Assembly (NCBI RefSeq): GCF_022867795.2
Contig: NZ_CP107006.1
Location: 5,022,001-5,086,000 of the forward strand
Reading direction: 5' to 3'
Origin: Chitinophaga horti
GTDB lineage: Bacteria > Bacteroidota > Bacteroidia > Chitinophagales > Chitinophagaceae
DNA length: 64,000 bases
Positions 9,869 through 18,921 of the stretch are shown one piece after another (within the stretch, counting starts at the first letter, position 1; every line of letters starts with the position of its first letter). The notes below the pieces were generated by a model. That model searched no databases. It was not told where the DNA came from and saw nothing but the letters and a program-made list of their open reading frames with translations. The position numbers and the translations under genes were made by a program.

Positions 9869-12800
9869 TTAAATCTTGATAAGGGTGATGCGGTACCTGC
9901 CTTTATTCAGCTGTATGTAGTAAATACCGGCGGGCCATGATTCGGTGTTGATCGCTTCCCCGGCGTATTGTGTGTTACGATATACCAGGACACCACGGCT
10001 GTTATATACTTCTGTATGTACGCCGGTGGCGAACCCGTGAATCTTGAAGCTGCCGGAGGCCGGGTTGGGGTAGGCATATACCTGGCCGGTGGTGGGTTGC
10101 GGATCAGTAGGGTTGCTCGTAATCAATACCACTACTTTCACTGATTCACCTGGTGTGCGGGTACCATTTACGCCTACAGCGAGCACGCGGTAATGTGCCC
10201 ATACCGTATTGGCAACATATGCATCGGTGAAGCTGTACGCAAGGTCTGCCGACGATTTACCGGCGGCAGGCAAACTGTCGATGCGTGTCCAGGCGTTGCC
10301 GTCGTTGCTTCTTTCGATGACGAATCGCAGGCTGCCGTATTCGCTGGCGGTAGTCCACTTCAGGATGCTTTTTTCGCTCTCGCGGGTTACGGTGAAGTTC
10401 TTGAACACGGCGGCTTCACGGCTATCGGCGGCTAATTTTACTTCGGGACTGATAAAGGTAGCGCGATCGAACAGGTCGGTCATTACGACACGGTATGTTT
10501 GCGCAGCGGGCAGGCCTTCGGTATCGGTGAAGCTGTATGACTGACCATCCATATCGATACCGGCGGCGTTCACGGTCCCTATCTTCAGCCAGCTATTGTC
10601 CGCATTCTTTCTTTCGACATCGAACGATTTCGTACGGAACTCTTTCAGCGTAGACCAGCTGATCACCTGTGTTTCGCCTTCACGGGCACCGGTGACGGCA
10701 CCGTAACGGACAGGCGTATTATAGTTGGAATCTATCCGTACGAACATTTCATTCGTAAGGGTACCGCGGCCAAATTCATCACGCACCTGCAGGCGGTAAT
10801 ATGTTTCCTTCTCCTTATACTCATTATCCGTAAAAGTATAATCGCCGGCGCCTTTGGCAGGCACACTATCGATGCGCGTCCAGGTATTGCCGTCCAGGCG
10901 AAGGATATTGAAACGTACGAGCCCGAACTCTTTGGTTGTGTTCCAGGCGATCACCTGTTTGTCCAGTTCACGTTTCACCGACTGGCCGCCAAAGCGAACG
11001 GGCGTCACGTAGTTAGAATCGATTTTCACCAGCGCCTCGTTGCTGCGCTCCGTTCGTTTATATTTATCTCGGAAAGTAAGACGATAGTAAATGTCTTTAT
11101 GATTGTACTCCTTGTCAGTAAACGTGTACGGTTTGTCCGTCATCGAAATACCTGCAGCCGGCACCGAATCTACCCGTACCCACGCGTTGCTGTGGTTTCT
11201 TTCAATGAGAATGTCGGTGGTAAAAAATTCCTTGGTCGTCGTCCAGGTAATCACCTGCGTGCGACCATCGCGCACCCCGCTGAAGCTTCCTACGCGGAAG
11301 TAGCGATTGTAGTTCGAGTCTACCGGCATAGCAACAGCCGGGCTATTAAATACGCGGTCAAACGCATCCAGCATCACCACCCGGTATTGCACCTGCCTAG
11401 GTGTATAGGAGGTGTCTTCAAAAGTGTAATGCTTAGTAGTGTTAGACATTTCCGCGGCTTTAACCCTTCCTTCCAAAGCATTCCAGCCGCTAAAGTCTAC
11501 GTTACGCTGTACTATAAACTCACTGGAATTCCATTCTTTGCTCGTGCTCCAGCTCACCGTCTGTTTGTCCAGGTTGCGCACTGCGCTTACGCTAGCATAA
11601 TGTATAGGCGTCGCGAAGTTAGAGTCTGCCACTATTTTGACAACGACCGGCACCGTGAAATAGCGGTTGCGGACATCCATATATCGCAAACGATAATAAA
11701 CAGCATTGGTGGTGCCGGAAATGTTGTACGTATAAGTTCGCTCATACGTCACATTTTTGTACACACCTTCGCCGCGCGCGGCTACGAGGTCAATGTTAAG
11801 GGCCGTCCAGTTTGTACCGTCATTACTACGGTCTACCGTGATGTTTCTCATATTCTTCTCTACGGAAACCTGCCATTTTATAGTTTGCCGGTTGCCCTCC
11901 TGAGTGCCGGTGAGCGAAGCCAAACGGTATGGCAGGGCAAAAAGCGTATCGGGATTCACTTCAATTATTGGCGTCAGCGTTCTCCGGCCGGCGCTGTCTT
12001 CCAGTACCAAACGATAAAACAAGGTAACCTGCGCCACATTTGGATCTATATAGCTGTATTGGACAGGTGATGTACTGTTACCCGCTGTGGCAATAGGCGT
12101 TGCGTTCACCGTTTGCCAGTTACTGAGGTCGGAACTTCTGACAACGGAGATTTGTTTTGCTTTACGTTCATATTCGGTTGTCCAGGAGAGCATGGCACTT
12201 CCCCAATCGCCATAGCCGGTAAAACTTTTCACGCGGAACGGAGCATCGCCACGCGCATATACGCCATGTGAGCCGGCAAACTGGCGGCCCAGCGAATCTA
12301 TTGCACTAATGCGATACCATACATCCGCATCGTAGTAACGGTCATCGTTGATAAAGCCGCCGGTAACAACGGTATTAGTCATCACCTCCCAACTCTCGCC
12401 ATTATTGATAGAACGCTCCGCCACATATGACTGGATCATTTTATTACGCGTGATGGTGTAGGGAATATTTGATGGTGCCGTGATTGTTCCGATAGCAGAC
12501 CGGAAGGGATCCAGGTACAAGGGGTCCGGCAGTGCTTTTACCGCTGCAGAGAAAGTACCGCCGTTGGCCGAATCGGTGCCTGCCACCCGATACCACCTGT
12601 TCACTCCGGCAAAACTCGTATCGGTAAAGGTATAAGTATAAGGTGCGGCGGAAGGATACGTAACCACGTTTCTCCAATTAGCGGAATCTGCGCTTACCTG
12701 CAGCGTCAATTCTTTCAGGCGGCGGTGGCGAACCGTGTTCCAGTTAACCGTAGTACGGTGATAATCTATTTTGGCGATAGTGAGCGCACCCAGGGCGAAG

Positions 12801-14329
12801 CCTTCTCCTAAAGTGATTACATCAGAGTAGTAAGTACTGCCGTTATTATTATTCACCATGCGCAACCGGTATTGTGCGCCGCTATGCGGATTCGTATCGC
12901 GCAGGTCGTAATTGCCGTTTACCGGCACCTGTTTTTTATCGATGGCCGACCAGTTGCCCGTTGCACCGGCTGGAAATTCGAGGTGAACCGAATAAGGCGC
13001 CGTTACCGAAGCCGTAAAACGGGCAATATTACTTGCCCCTTCCGCCGCTACCTGGAAGCCCGTGATCAAAGGCTTTTCGTCCGGCGCATTCAGCACCAGC
13101 GTATCGCCATGCAACAATTTACCCGTTAAGGTGCGGCCGGCGATCACATAGGTACCACCCGTGAGCCAGGCGGTGGATTGCAGCTCGTAGGCTGATTGCC
13201 CCGACGCAATACTGTCGATAGCTTCCCAACGGCCACTCATCCATTGCAGGATGTAAGCCGATGCGATCCAGGTTTCCTTCGTCCTGTTCCAGCTCCATTT
13301 CAGGCGCTGGTTGGCCGTGGTAATAGTGGCATTATTGATAATAAATTCAGAAGAATCCTTTGCTTCCAGTACCGGAGAATAAAACACCCTGTTTTTTGCA
13401 TCAGTAATCTTAAGGCGGTAATAGGGAAGCGCTTCCGTATCTGTCTGCGCGTATTCCTGCAGGTCATAGCCGTTACTGGTCGAAGGCACCTGCGCCCCTA
13501 CATCCTTCCAGGCACCGCCTTCCGAACGCCCCTGCAGCTGGAAACCCGTTACATATCTTTCAGCCGTCGTTGTCCAGGATATTTTCGCCACCTCACCAAA
13601 CCGAGTGGTAAACTTCGCCAGGGCAACCGGGCCTGCGCAGAGCGTGTCCAGGATATGCTCCGCGATGACACGCTGCGCCATGATGCGGTGGGCCGCGTTA
13701 TTCAGGTGGATGCTATCGGCAATTGCATACTCCGGAACAATTTTACCTTCAGCCGTGGCGAACGGATCCCAGAAGTTAATGTACCGGCTGCCAAAACGGT
13801 TTGCCAGCCAGTCGCGCATCAGCATCAGGGGGGCGCGGCTCACGCCGTACATCGTGGTACGAGGCTGCGTGGAAGTGATCCATACCGGCACATGCAACGA
13901 ATCAGCAGCGGCGACAATACGATTGAAGTTCGCTTGTTGTTCCGCTACCGGGATGCTTTGCGCCGCGTCATTGGACGGGAAGTTTACCACCACGGCATCA
14001 GCTTTCAGATCCTTCAGCGCGCGGGTAATATTTTTTTCAACACTTGCCACCGGCCGGCCGACTGGCGCCTTGTACCAGGACGGTTGTGCAAAGTAGGTAG
14101 TCGTTCCCGCTTCTGCGAGGTTGCGCACCATGTTGAGCGGATTATCTGCCCTGATCTGCCTTTCGAAAATCTTTACCCAGGAACTGTCGATGTGCGTAGG
14201 CCCGTGATAACCGGCGGCAGACGAGCTACCCAGGATAACGATGGTAAAGCCCTTGTCGGTACAGGTTTGGCCATAAGTTGAAAGCGCGCTGGTTAACAGC
14301 ACTAACAGGAGTGTAAAAAGTTTATTCAT
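9869..14329 (-). CDS. secreted SGNH/GDSL hydrolase with about twelve FN3-like repeats and T9SS type A sorting domain
   Basis: The protein has 1486 residues from the ATG at 14329, chosen because it opens a signal peptide (MNKLFTLLLVLLTSALSTYGQ). Residues about 25-240 are an SGNH hydrolase with nucleophile block LGSSSAAG, Asn block FPSND and catalytic His block DSIHLNNAAH. It is clearly homologous to the neighbouring 1218-residue protein, with shared segments such as EQQANFNRI and STQPR. About twelve repeats of 90-105 residues follow. The first five are strongly diverged and lack parts of the W-x-T-x-x-E core. The later ones are regular (WSTSKEW, WTTTKEF, WNTTKEF). The C-terminus (YAYPNPASGSFKIHG and onward) is a T9SS sorting domain. 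Together the pair looks like a tandem duplication followed by repeat gain. Function beyond a surface esterase-like enzyme is unknown. Confidence 0.88.
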   Translation of the reverse strand: MNKLFTLLLVLLTSALSTYGQTCTDKGFTIVILGSSSAAGYHGPTHIDSSWVKIFERQIRADNPLNMVRNLAEAGTTTYFAQPSWYKAPVGRPVASVEKNITRALKDLKADAVVVNFPSNDAAQSIPVAEQQANFNRIVAAADSLHVPVWITSTQPRTTMYGVSRAPLMLMRDWLANRFGSRYINFWDPFATAEGKIVPEYAIADSIHLNNAAHRIMAQRVIAEHILDTLCAGPVALAKFTTRFGEVAKISWTTTAERYVTGFQLQGRSEGGAWKDVGAQVPSTSNGYDLQEYAQTDTEALPYYRLKITDAKNRVFYSPVLEAKDSSEFIINNATITTANQRLKWSWNRTKETWIASAYILQWMSGRWEAIDSIASGQSAYELQSTAWLTGGTYVIAGRTLTGKLLHGDTLVLNAPDEKPLITGFQVAAEGASNIARFTASVTAPYSVHLEFPAGATGNWSAIDKKQVPVNGNYDLRDTNPHSGAQYRLRMVNNNNGSTYYSDVITLGEGFALGALTIAKIDYHRTTVNWNTVRHRRLKELTLQVSADSANWRNVVTYPSAAPYTYTFTDTSFAGVNRWYRVAGTDSANGGTFSAAVKALPDPLYLDPFRSAIGTITAPSNIPYTITRNKMIQSYVAERSINNGESWEVMTNTVVTGGFINDDRYYDADVWYRISAIDSLGRQFAGSHGVYARGDAPFRVKSFTGYGDWGSAMLSWTTEYERKAKQISVVRSSDLSNWQTVNATPIATAGNSTSPVQYSYIDPNVAQVTLFYRLVLEDSAGRRTLTPIIEVNPDTLFALPYRLASLTGTQEGNRQTIKWQVSVEKNMRNITVDRSNDGTNWTALNIDLVAARGEGVYKNVTYERTYTYNISGTTNAVYYRLRYMDVRNRYFTVPVVVKIVADSNFATPIHYASVSAVRNLDKQTVSWSTSKEWNSSEFIVQRNVDFSGWNALEGRVKAAEMSNTTKHYTFEDTSYTPRQVQYRVVMLDAFDRVFNSPAVAMPVDSNYNRYFRVGSFSGVRDGRTQVITWTTTKEFFTTDILIERNHSNAWVRVDSVPAAGISMTDKPYTFTDKEYNHKDIYYRLTFRDKYKRTERSNEALVKIDSNYVTPVRFGGQSVKRELDKQVIAWNTTKEFGLVRFNILRLDGNTWTRIDSVPAKGAGDYTFTDNEYKEKETYYRLQVRDEFGRGTLTNEMFVRIDSNYNTPVRYGAVTGAREGETQVISWSTLKEFRTKSFDVERKNADNSWLKIGTVNAAGIDMDGQSYSFTDTEGLPAAQTYRVVMTDLFDRATFISPEVKLAADSREAAVFKNFTVTRESEKSILKWTTASEYGSLRFVIERSNDGNAWTRIDSLPAAGKSSADLAYSFTDAYVANTVWAHYRVLAVGVNGTRTPGESVKVVVLITSNPTDPQPTTGQVYAYPNPASGSFKIHGFATGVHTEVYNSRGVLVYRNTQYAGEAINTESWPAGIYYIQLNKGRYRITLIKI

Positions 14330-14589
14330 GTATCTGCATTTAGGCCGGGCAAACAATGGTACAGGGATCGTTTGCCAGATAATTTTCGGATCAGAGTGTA
14401 TTCGTAATTGCGCTATATCATCGGTAACATCGCAAACTGCGGCATCGGGTTAATGATACGAGGTCTTTTCATGGAAGTGGCTAACAATAATCGGTGTCAA
14501 AAATACACAGAAATGGCTGGGTTCCCCTAACACATTGATGTTATATGAAATGGGTAGGGGCGGACCTTACGGCCCCGCCCCCATGACTA

Positions 14590-15708
14590 TTATACCTTAA
14601 TGTAAATCCTCTTCTTATCGAGCCACCACCCCAATAACCAGAACAACCCTACATGAAACAACGCAAACAACAGCGAGCCATTCAGTTCCCCCGCCAGCGG
14701 CCTGAAAACGGTTTCGTAAAACCAGCTATAGAAGCCCTTGCCAGGTTCGGGGCGGATCAACCCGTAAATCTTTACCAATACGCCCGACATCACGAAGATG
14801 AACAATGGGTTCTTACCAAATACTTCGAAGAAATACCAACCGCGTTTCCATTGTACGATTTCTACCAGGTAGATGAAGATGGACAAAATTACAGCCGCCA
14901 GTCCTGCAGAAAGCAACACATAAGAACTGGTCCAGATCTTTTTATTGATCGGGAACCAGCTATTCCATACATAAGCCAGGGCCACGAATACCAGTCCGGC
15001 CAGTGCGAGGCGTATTACGGTACCGGTGTTTTTGCCTTTCCGCTGGATGTAATCACCGGCGAGATAACCGCAAATGACGTTTACGATGGCGGGTAATGTA
15101 CTTAACAACCCTTCCGGATCAAAGGGAACGCCTTCGCCACGATACATGTGATTTTCACCGAGGATGGCCTTGTCGATGAACAGGCCTGCATTGCCTTCGA
15201 GACTATAAGGATCGCCCTGTCCGCAGGTTAGTAAAAGTCCCCAGTAGCCCAACAGCAGCAGCACGGATGCTATGATCGCACCTTTAGGTTTAAAGTAATA
15301 GATGATGAGGGCTGCCAGGCCGTAACAAAGCGCGATGCGTTGCAACACGCCCATGATACGGAGTTTGGCCAGTGACTTAAACACCAGCTCATCCCCTGAC
15401 CAGGCTACGAACGGAAACCAGTTAAGCAGTAAACCGATGAGGAAAATAAGGGCCGTACGCTTAAATATTTTCGCTAGTGGGGCGTCGTACTTCTTTAGGG
15501 CGAAACTCATCGCGTTACCTACGGCGAACAGGAAGAAGGGGAATACCAGGTCGGTGGGCGTCCAGCCGTGCCATTTGGCGTGGCCAAGCGGCGCGTAGAT
15601 GTGTGCCCAGCTGCCGGGGGTGTTTACCAGGATCATACAGGCGACGGTAAGTCCGCGGAAAACATCCAGGGACAGGAAACGATTAGGCGATGACGTGGGG
15701 AGGCTCAT
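14590..15708 (-). CDS. membrane acyltransferase, heparan-alpha-glucosaminide N-acetyltransferase-like (DUF1624/DUF5009)
   Basis: A 372-residue polytopic membrane protein with roughly ten hydrophobic segments. The N-terminus (NRFLSLDVFRGLTVACMILV, then NTPGSWAHIYAPLGHAKWHG and WTPTDLVFPFFLFAVG) is the signature of the family that includes human HGSNAT and bacterial NagX. These proteins transfer an acetyl group across the membrane to an amino sugar, using cytoplasmic acetyl-CoA. In Bacteroidetes such genes often sit near glycan-degradation genes. Here the neighbours are the SGNH/T9SS proteins and an ABC-F ATPase, so the context does not settle the substrate. The start gives the conserved N-terminus directly. 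Confidence 0.85.
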   Translation of the reverse strand: MSLPTSSPNRFLSLDVFRGLTVACMILVNTPGSWAHIYAPLGHAKWHGWTPTDLVFPFFLFAVGNAMSFALKKYDAPLAKIFKRTALIFLIGLLLNWFPFVAWSGDELVFKSLAKLRIMGVLQRIALCYGLAALIIYYFKPKGAIIASVLLLLGYWGLLLTCGQGDPYSLEGNAGLFIDKAILGENHMYRGEGVPFDPEGLLSTLPAIVNVICGYLAGDYIQRKGKNTGTVIRLALAGLVFVALAYVWNSWFPINKKIWTSSYVLLSAGLAAVILSIFIYLVEIVQWKRGWYFFEVFGKNPLFIFVMSGVLVKIYGLIRPEPGKGFYSWFYETVFRPLAGELNGSLLFALFHVGLFWLLGWWLDKKRIYIKV

Positions 15709-15796
15709 AAACGATGTTGGTTAATCGCTTAAAGCTAATAAAAAGTATGGGCTTTTTAGGTTTGCGGGCAGCAGGGTAGTCAGCTATTAACCACTC

Positions 15797-15916
15797 GTGC
15801 GGAGATAGCGCACGAAGATTGCTTCCTTCGTCGCAATGACGAAGGAAGTTGGCTTCATCTCCTCCGCGCCGTCATTGCGAATGAAATCAAGCAAACTTCC
15901 GCTCCAATCTCCGCAC
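15797..15916. repeat. MITE-like palindromic intergenic element, 120 bp
   Basis: The element is bounded by a perfect 10-base terminal inverted repeat: GTGCGGAGAT at 15797-15806 and ATCTCCGCAC at 15907-15916. Inside, TTGCTT...CGCAATGAC is mirrored by GTCATTGCG...AAGCAA. The core shares GAAGTTGGCTTCAT and a CATTGCGAATGAAAT-type segment with a second copy at about 57695-57780. It holds no ORF and lies between the ABC-F and acyltransferase genes. It looks like a small non-autonomous palindromic repeat spread through intergenic DNA. Whether a transposase mobilised it is not visible here. Confidence 0.6.
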
Positions 15917-15941
15917 TTGCAAACATATGATGACGAAGAAT

Positions 15942-17834
15942 CTACGCCATTTCGCTCAGCTCCAGCCAGCGCAGGCCTTTTTCATCCAGTTGCTCCATTA
16001 CCACGCCGATGCGCTGTGCAGCTGCCTGCAGCTGTTCGTAGCTGAGGGAGCCGGAGGCCAGTTGCTCGTCCAGTTGCTTCTTTTCGGCTTCCAGCGCCTC
16101 CATGTCTTTTTCGAGCAGTTCCATTTCGCGCTTCTCCTTAAAAGACATTTTCTTTTTCGGTTCGGCTGCTGCCTGGGGAGCGGCCGCCGGTGTTTCGACA
16201 GGACGTTCTTCTTTCTTCGGCTCTGGCTTTTCCTGGTCCTTTTCCCACTCACGGTACTGGGTGTAGTTGCCCGGATAGTCGCGCACTTCGCCCTCGCCTT
16301 CGAATACAAAGAGGTGGTCCACCAGTTTGTCCATGAAGTAACGGTCGTGGCTCACGATGAGGATGCAACCCTGGTACGTCAGCAGGAAGTCTTCCAGGAT
16401 GCTGAGCGTGGGCAGGTCCAGGTCGTTCGTCGGTTCGTCGAGCACCAGGAAATTTGGGTTGCGGAATAATATGGAAAGCAGGTGCAGGCGGCGTTTTTCA
16501 CCACCGCTTAACCGCGAAATATAAGTGTATTGTTTTTCCGGCGGGAACAGGAACAGCTGCAGGAACTGCGCGGCGCTTACCTTAGAGCCATCTGCCAGCG
16601 GAAAGTTTTCAGCAATGTTTTTAACGAACTCGATCACCCGCATGTCTTCTTTTATCTTGAGACCTTCCTGCGAGTAGTTACCAAAAATGATCGTATCGCC
16701 CACATTCACCTTGCCCGAATCGGCCTGTTCATGGCCCATCAGGATATTGAGGAACGTTGATTTACCCGCGCCGTTTTTACCGACAACGCCTATACGTTCG
16801 CCCTTCTTAAACGTGTAGTCGAAGCCTTTCAGGATCACCTTTTCACCATAGGCCTTGTACACCTTTTTCAATTCGATGATCTTACCACCCAGGCGGCTCA
16901 TTTTCACATTCAGCTCCAGCTGCTGCGACTCCAGGCGGGCCGTAGCACGCTCTTTCACTTCGTAGAAAGCGTCCTGGCGCGATTTAGACTTGGTGGTACG
17001 GGCCTTGGGTTGCTTACGCATCCATTCCAGCTCCTTACGGTAGGTATTACGCGCCTTTTCAACACTGGCCTTTTCCGACTCTTCGCGGGCGGCCTTTTTT
17101 TCGAGATAGTTTTCGTAATTGCCTTTATAGATATACAGCTGGCGGTTATCCAGCTCCATGATTTCGTTACAAACGCTGTCGAGGAAGTAGCGGTCGTGGG
17201 TAACGAGCAGCAGCGTCACATTTTCCTGGTCGAGGTAGTTTTCCAGCCACTCGATCATGCTCACGTCCAGGTGGTTCGTGGGCTCGTCCATGATCAGCAG
17301 CGTATGTTTATGTTCGAAACCGATGTCTATCAACACCTTTGCCAGTGCTACGCGTTTTTGCTGCCCACCGGAAAGCGTACCGATTTCCTGGTCGAGGTGA
17401 TGAATATTCAGTTTGCCGAGGATCTGTTTCACCTTGGAATCGAAGTGCCAGGCGCCCATTTCGTCCATTTTGGCGATAGCGGCCGTCAGCGCGTCCGGAT
17501 CGGGTTCGGCGCCTTCATCGGTAAGCAGTTCGTATTCGCGGATGGCGTTAAGGATCGGGTGACTGTGATCGAATATGTTTTCGAGCACCGATTTTTTAAG
17601 GTCAAAGCCATGGTTTTGTTCGAGCATTACGACTGTTACGTCCTTATGTATCCACACCTTGCCTGCATCGGGCACTTCTTTACCGCACAGGATGCGTAGC
17701 AACGTGGATTTGCCCGTTCCGTTAAGGGCTACGAGGGCAATCTTATCACCTTCTTCAATATGGAAAGAAATGTCTTCGAATAGAGGCGCTTCTCCGTAGG
17801 ACTTGGTGAGTCCTTCTACAGTAACATAATGCAT
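15942..17834 (-). CDS. ABC-F family ATP-binding protein (Uup-type)
   Basis: A 630-residue soluble protein with two ABC ATPase domains and no membrane domain. Domain 1 has Walker A (ALNGTGKSTLLRILCG, about residue 36) and signature LSGGQQKRVALAKVL with MDEPTNHLD. Domain 2 has Walker A GVVGKNGAGKSTFLN (about 350) and signature LSGGEKRRLHL with LDEPTNDLD. A basic linker at about 250-310 (YRKELEWMRKQPKARTTKSK) separates them. A charged coiled-coil C-terminus (KEKREMELLEKDMEALEAEK) is typical of Uup. ABC-F proteins act at the ribosome (EttA-like translation factors, resistance factors) or, for Uup, on branched DNA and ribosome rescue. It is a single gene, well conserved in length. Confidence 0.9.
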   Translation of the reverse strand: MHYVTVEGLTKSYGEAPLFEDISFHIEEGDKIALVALNGTGKSTLLRILCGKEVPDAGKVWIHKDVTVVMLEQNHGFDLKKSVLENIFDHSHPILNAIREYELLTDEGAEPDPDALTAAIAKMDEMGAWHFDSKVKQILGKLNIHHLDQEIGTLSGGQQKRVALAKVLIDIGFEHKHTLLIMDEPTNHLDVSMIEWLENYLDQENVTLLLVTHDRYFLDSVCNEIMELDNRQLYIYKGNYENYLEKKAAREESEKASVEKARNTYRKELEWMRKQPKARTTKSKSRQDAFYEVKERATARLESQQLELNVKMSRLGGKIIELKKVYKAYGEKVILKGFDYTFKKGERIGVVGKNGAGKSTFLNILMGHEQADSGKVNVGDTIIFGNYSQEGLKIKEDMRVIEFVKNIAENFPLADGSKVSAAQFLQLFLFPPEKQYTYISRLSGGEKRRLHLLSILFRNPNFLVLDEPTNDLDLPTLSILEDFLLTYQGCILIVSHDRYFMDKLVDHLFVFEGEGEVRDYPGNYTQYREWEKDQEKPEPKKEERPVETPAAAPQAAAEPKKKMSFKEKREMELLEKDMEALEAEKKQLDEQLASGSLSYEQLQAAAQRIGVVMEQLDEKGLRWLELSEMA

Positions 17835-18069
17835 TCGGCGAAGTTACACATATCCGGGAAAAAGCAGTAACAGGAGATACGGGCTCATGTATTTGGCAGT
17901 TTATTAACATAAAAACCGGCCTTCACTTATAAGAAATTCAAATATTATATCGTATATTCATAATAGAAAAAGAACTATCCGGACGACCAGGCACAGCTAT
18001 TACAGGACTTGCAGACACAATGCTGACTTAAATTTCTCTTTTAATATATCGACTTTACAAATTAAACAC

Positions 18070-18240
18070 GTGTATACTCCCCAGGTGATATTGACAAGCC
18101 GTGGAGGGTAAAGGGGGATGCACATTGCAGTTCCGTTTGATGCGGAACGGTGGGCCCGGCCTTTATCCATATGCGGTTTCTTTTGTTTGTCTCCCCTGAT
18201 TAGTAGATATAAAGCCCCGGCAAACGCCGGGGCTTTTGTT
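18070..18240 (+). ncRNA. candidate rod-shaped structured RNA ending in an intrinsic terminator
   Basis: Pairing arms nest in order over about 120 bases. They are CAGG (18082-18085) with CCTG (18195-18198), GACAA (18093-18097) with TTGTC (18187-18191), GCCG (18098-18101) with CGGT (18174-18177), GGGTAAAGG (18106-18114) with CCTTTATCC (18160-18168, one G-T wobble), and GTTCCG (18130-18135) with CGGAAC (18143-18148) closing a 7-base loop. A strong terminator follows directly. No ORF of credible coding quality occupies the stretch. The long rod with internal loops is reminiscent of 6S RNA, but no family signature was recognised, so it is left unnamed. The 5' end is a guess. Confidence 0.45.
18211..18240 (+). 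terminator. strong intrinsic terminator of the candidate RNA
   Basis: AAAGCCCCGGC at 18211-18221 pairs with GCCGGGGCTTT at 18226-18236 across a four-base loop, followed by TTTTGTTTT. It is oriented for plus-strand transcription, although no plus-strand protein gene lies upstream. Confidence 0.85.
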
Positions 18241-18883
18241 TTGGCCTAAGCCGAACTTCGTGGCCCCCAGCTGGCAAGCTTGCAGGGTACCATCGCGTTG
18301 GATTAAGGGCCTGAACAGATTTTACGCCGGTGAGGGCGGTTTGCGTGCATCGGCGGGATCGATTCCGGGAGCCGATGCGAATGGTCCGGTGCTTATGCGC
18401 TTTCCTCAGCACGTTTCATAAAGCCGGGCTGGCAAGCTCGCTGGCGTTATGGGCGGGTGCGTCGGATATGCCGTTTTTGCGACGGAACGTCACGTTTCAG
18501 AATGGAATCTCCGGTTGGTGCCGGTAAGTTGCTGACAGTTGGTTAGGAAGTTAAATAATCTTGTTTTTGTTTCACTGTTTAGCCTTCTCTCCGGCTGGTA
18601 GTGAGCCAGCGGAACGCGGCAAAGAATGCCGTAACTGTAGTCATGGCTAAAAGATGACTTACAAAGTTGTACATAGCTCTCGGTTTAAAAATAATAATGC
18701 TCGTAACGTAAATGTGCCTCGATATTTTAAAGTTACTAAAATTTAGTGTCAGGTGAACACCTCTTTTGGGGGATTATTTTGGGTAGCTATTTTAGGGGCA
18801 CTGCGGATTAACGGGCAACCTAGCGGATGAGGCAGGTAACGGAGATGACACATTCGTGTTAATGCGACTGCATCGTGGCTGCA
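18238..18883. other. gene-poor stretch
   Basis: Apart from the 31-codon ORF listed separately, no convincing gene is seen. The segment GCTGGCAAGCTTGC at about 18270 recurs nearly unchanged (GCTGGCAAGCTCGC) near 18427. The first half is G+C-rich and the second half (about 18660-18780) is A+T-rich. No known RNA or mobile element was recognised. Confidence 0.4.
18579..18674 (-). CDS. possible 31-residue membrane peptide
   Basis: A short ORF from ATG (18674) to TAA (18579) encodes a peptide beginning MYNFVSHLLAMTTVTAFFAA and ending in a basic tail (TTSRREG). The central part could form one transmembrane helix with a positive C-terminus. It stands alone in a 650-base gap with no terminator of its own. 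The composition is what one expects of a small membrane protein, but no family was recognised and chance cannot be excluded at this length. Confidence 0.25.
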   Translation of the reverse strand: MYNFVSHLLAMTTVTAFFAAFRWLTTSRREG

Positions 18884-18914
18884 TAAAAAAAGTCCGCCCG
18901 TTTGGGGCGGACTT
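18884..18914 (-). terminator. intrinsic terminator after the RemB/Wzi-like gene
   Basis: AAGTCCGCCC at 18890-18899 pairs with GGGCGGACTT at 18905-18914. On the minus strand the hairpin is followed by a T-run (complement of 18884-18890). It marks the probable end of the polysaccharide operon. Confidence 0.85.
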
Positions 18915-18921
18915 CTATATC

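Noticed and set aside
14551-14581. GGGGCGG/CCGCCCC hairpin after the acyltransferase as a terminator
   Set aside because: A stem can form, but no T-run follows on either strand.
18070-18240. Firm assignment as 6S RNA or SRP RNA
   Set aside because: The SRP domain IV signature is absent, and the TCCCCTGA stretch resembling E. coli 6S lies at the wrong end of the molecule.
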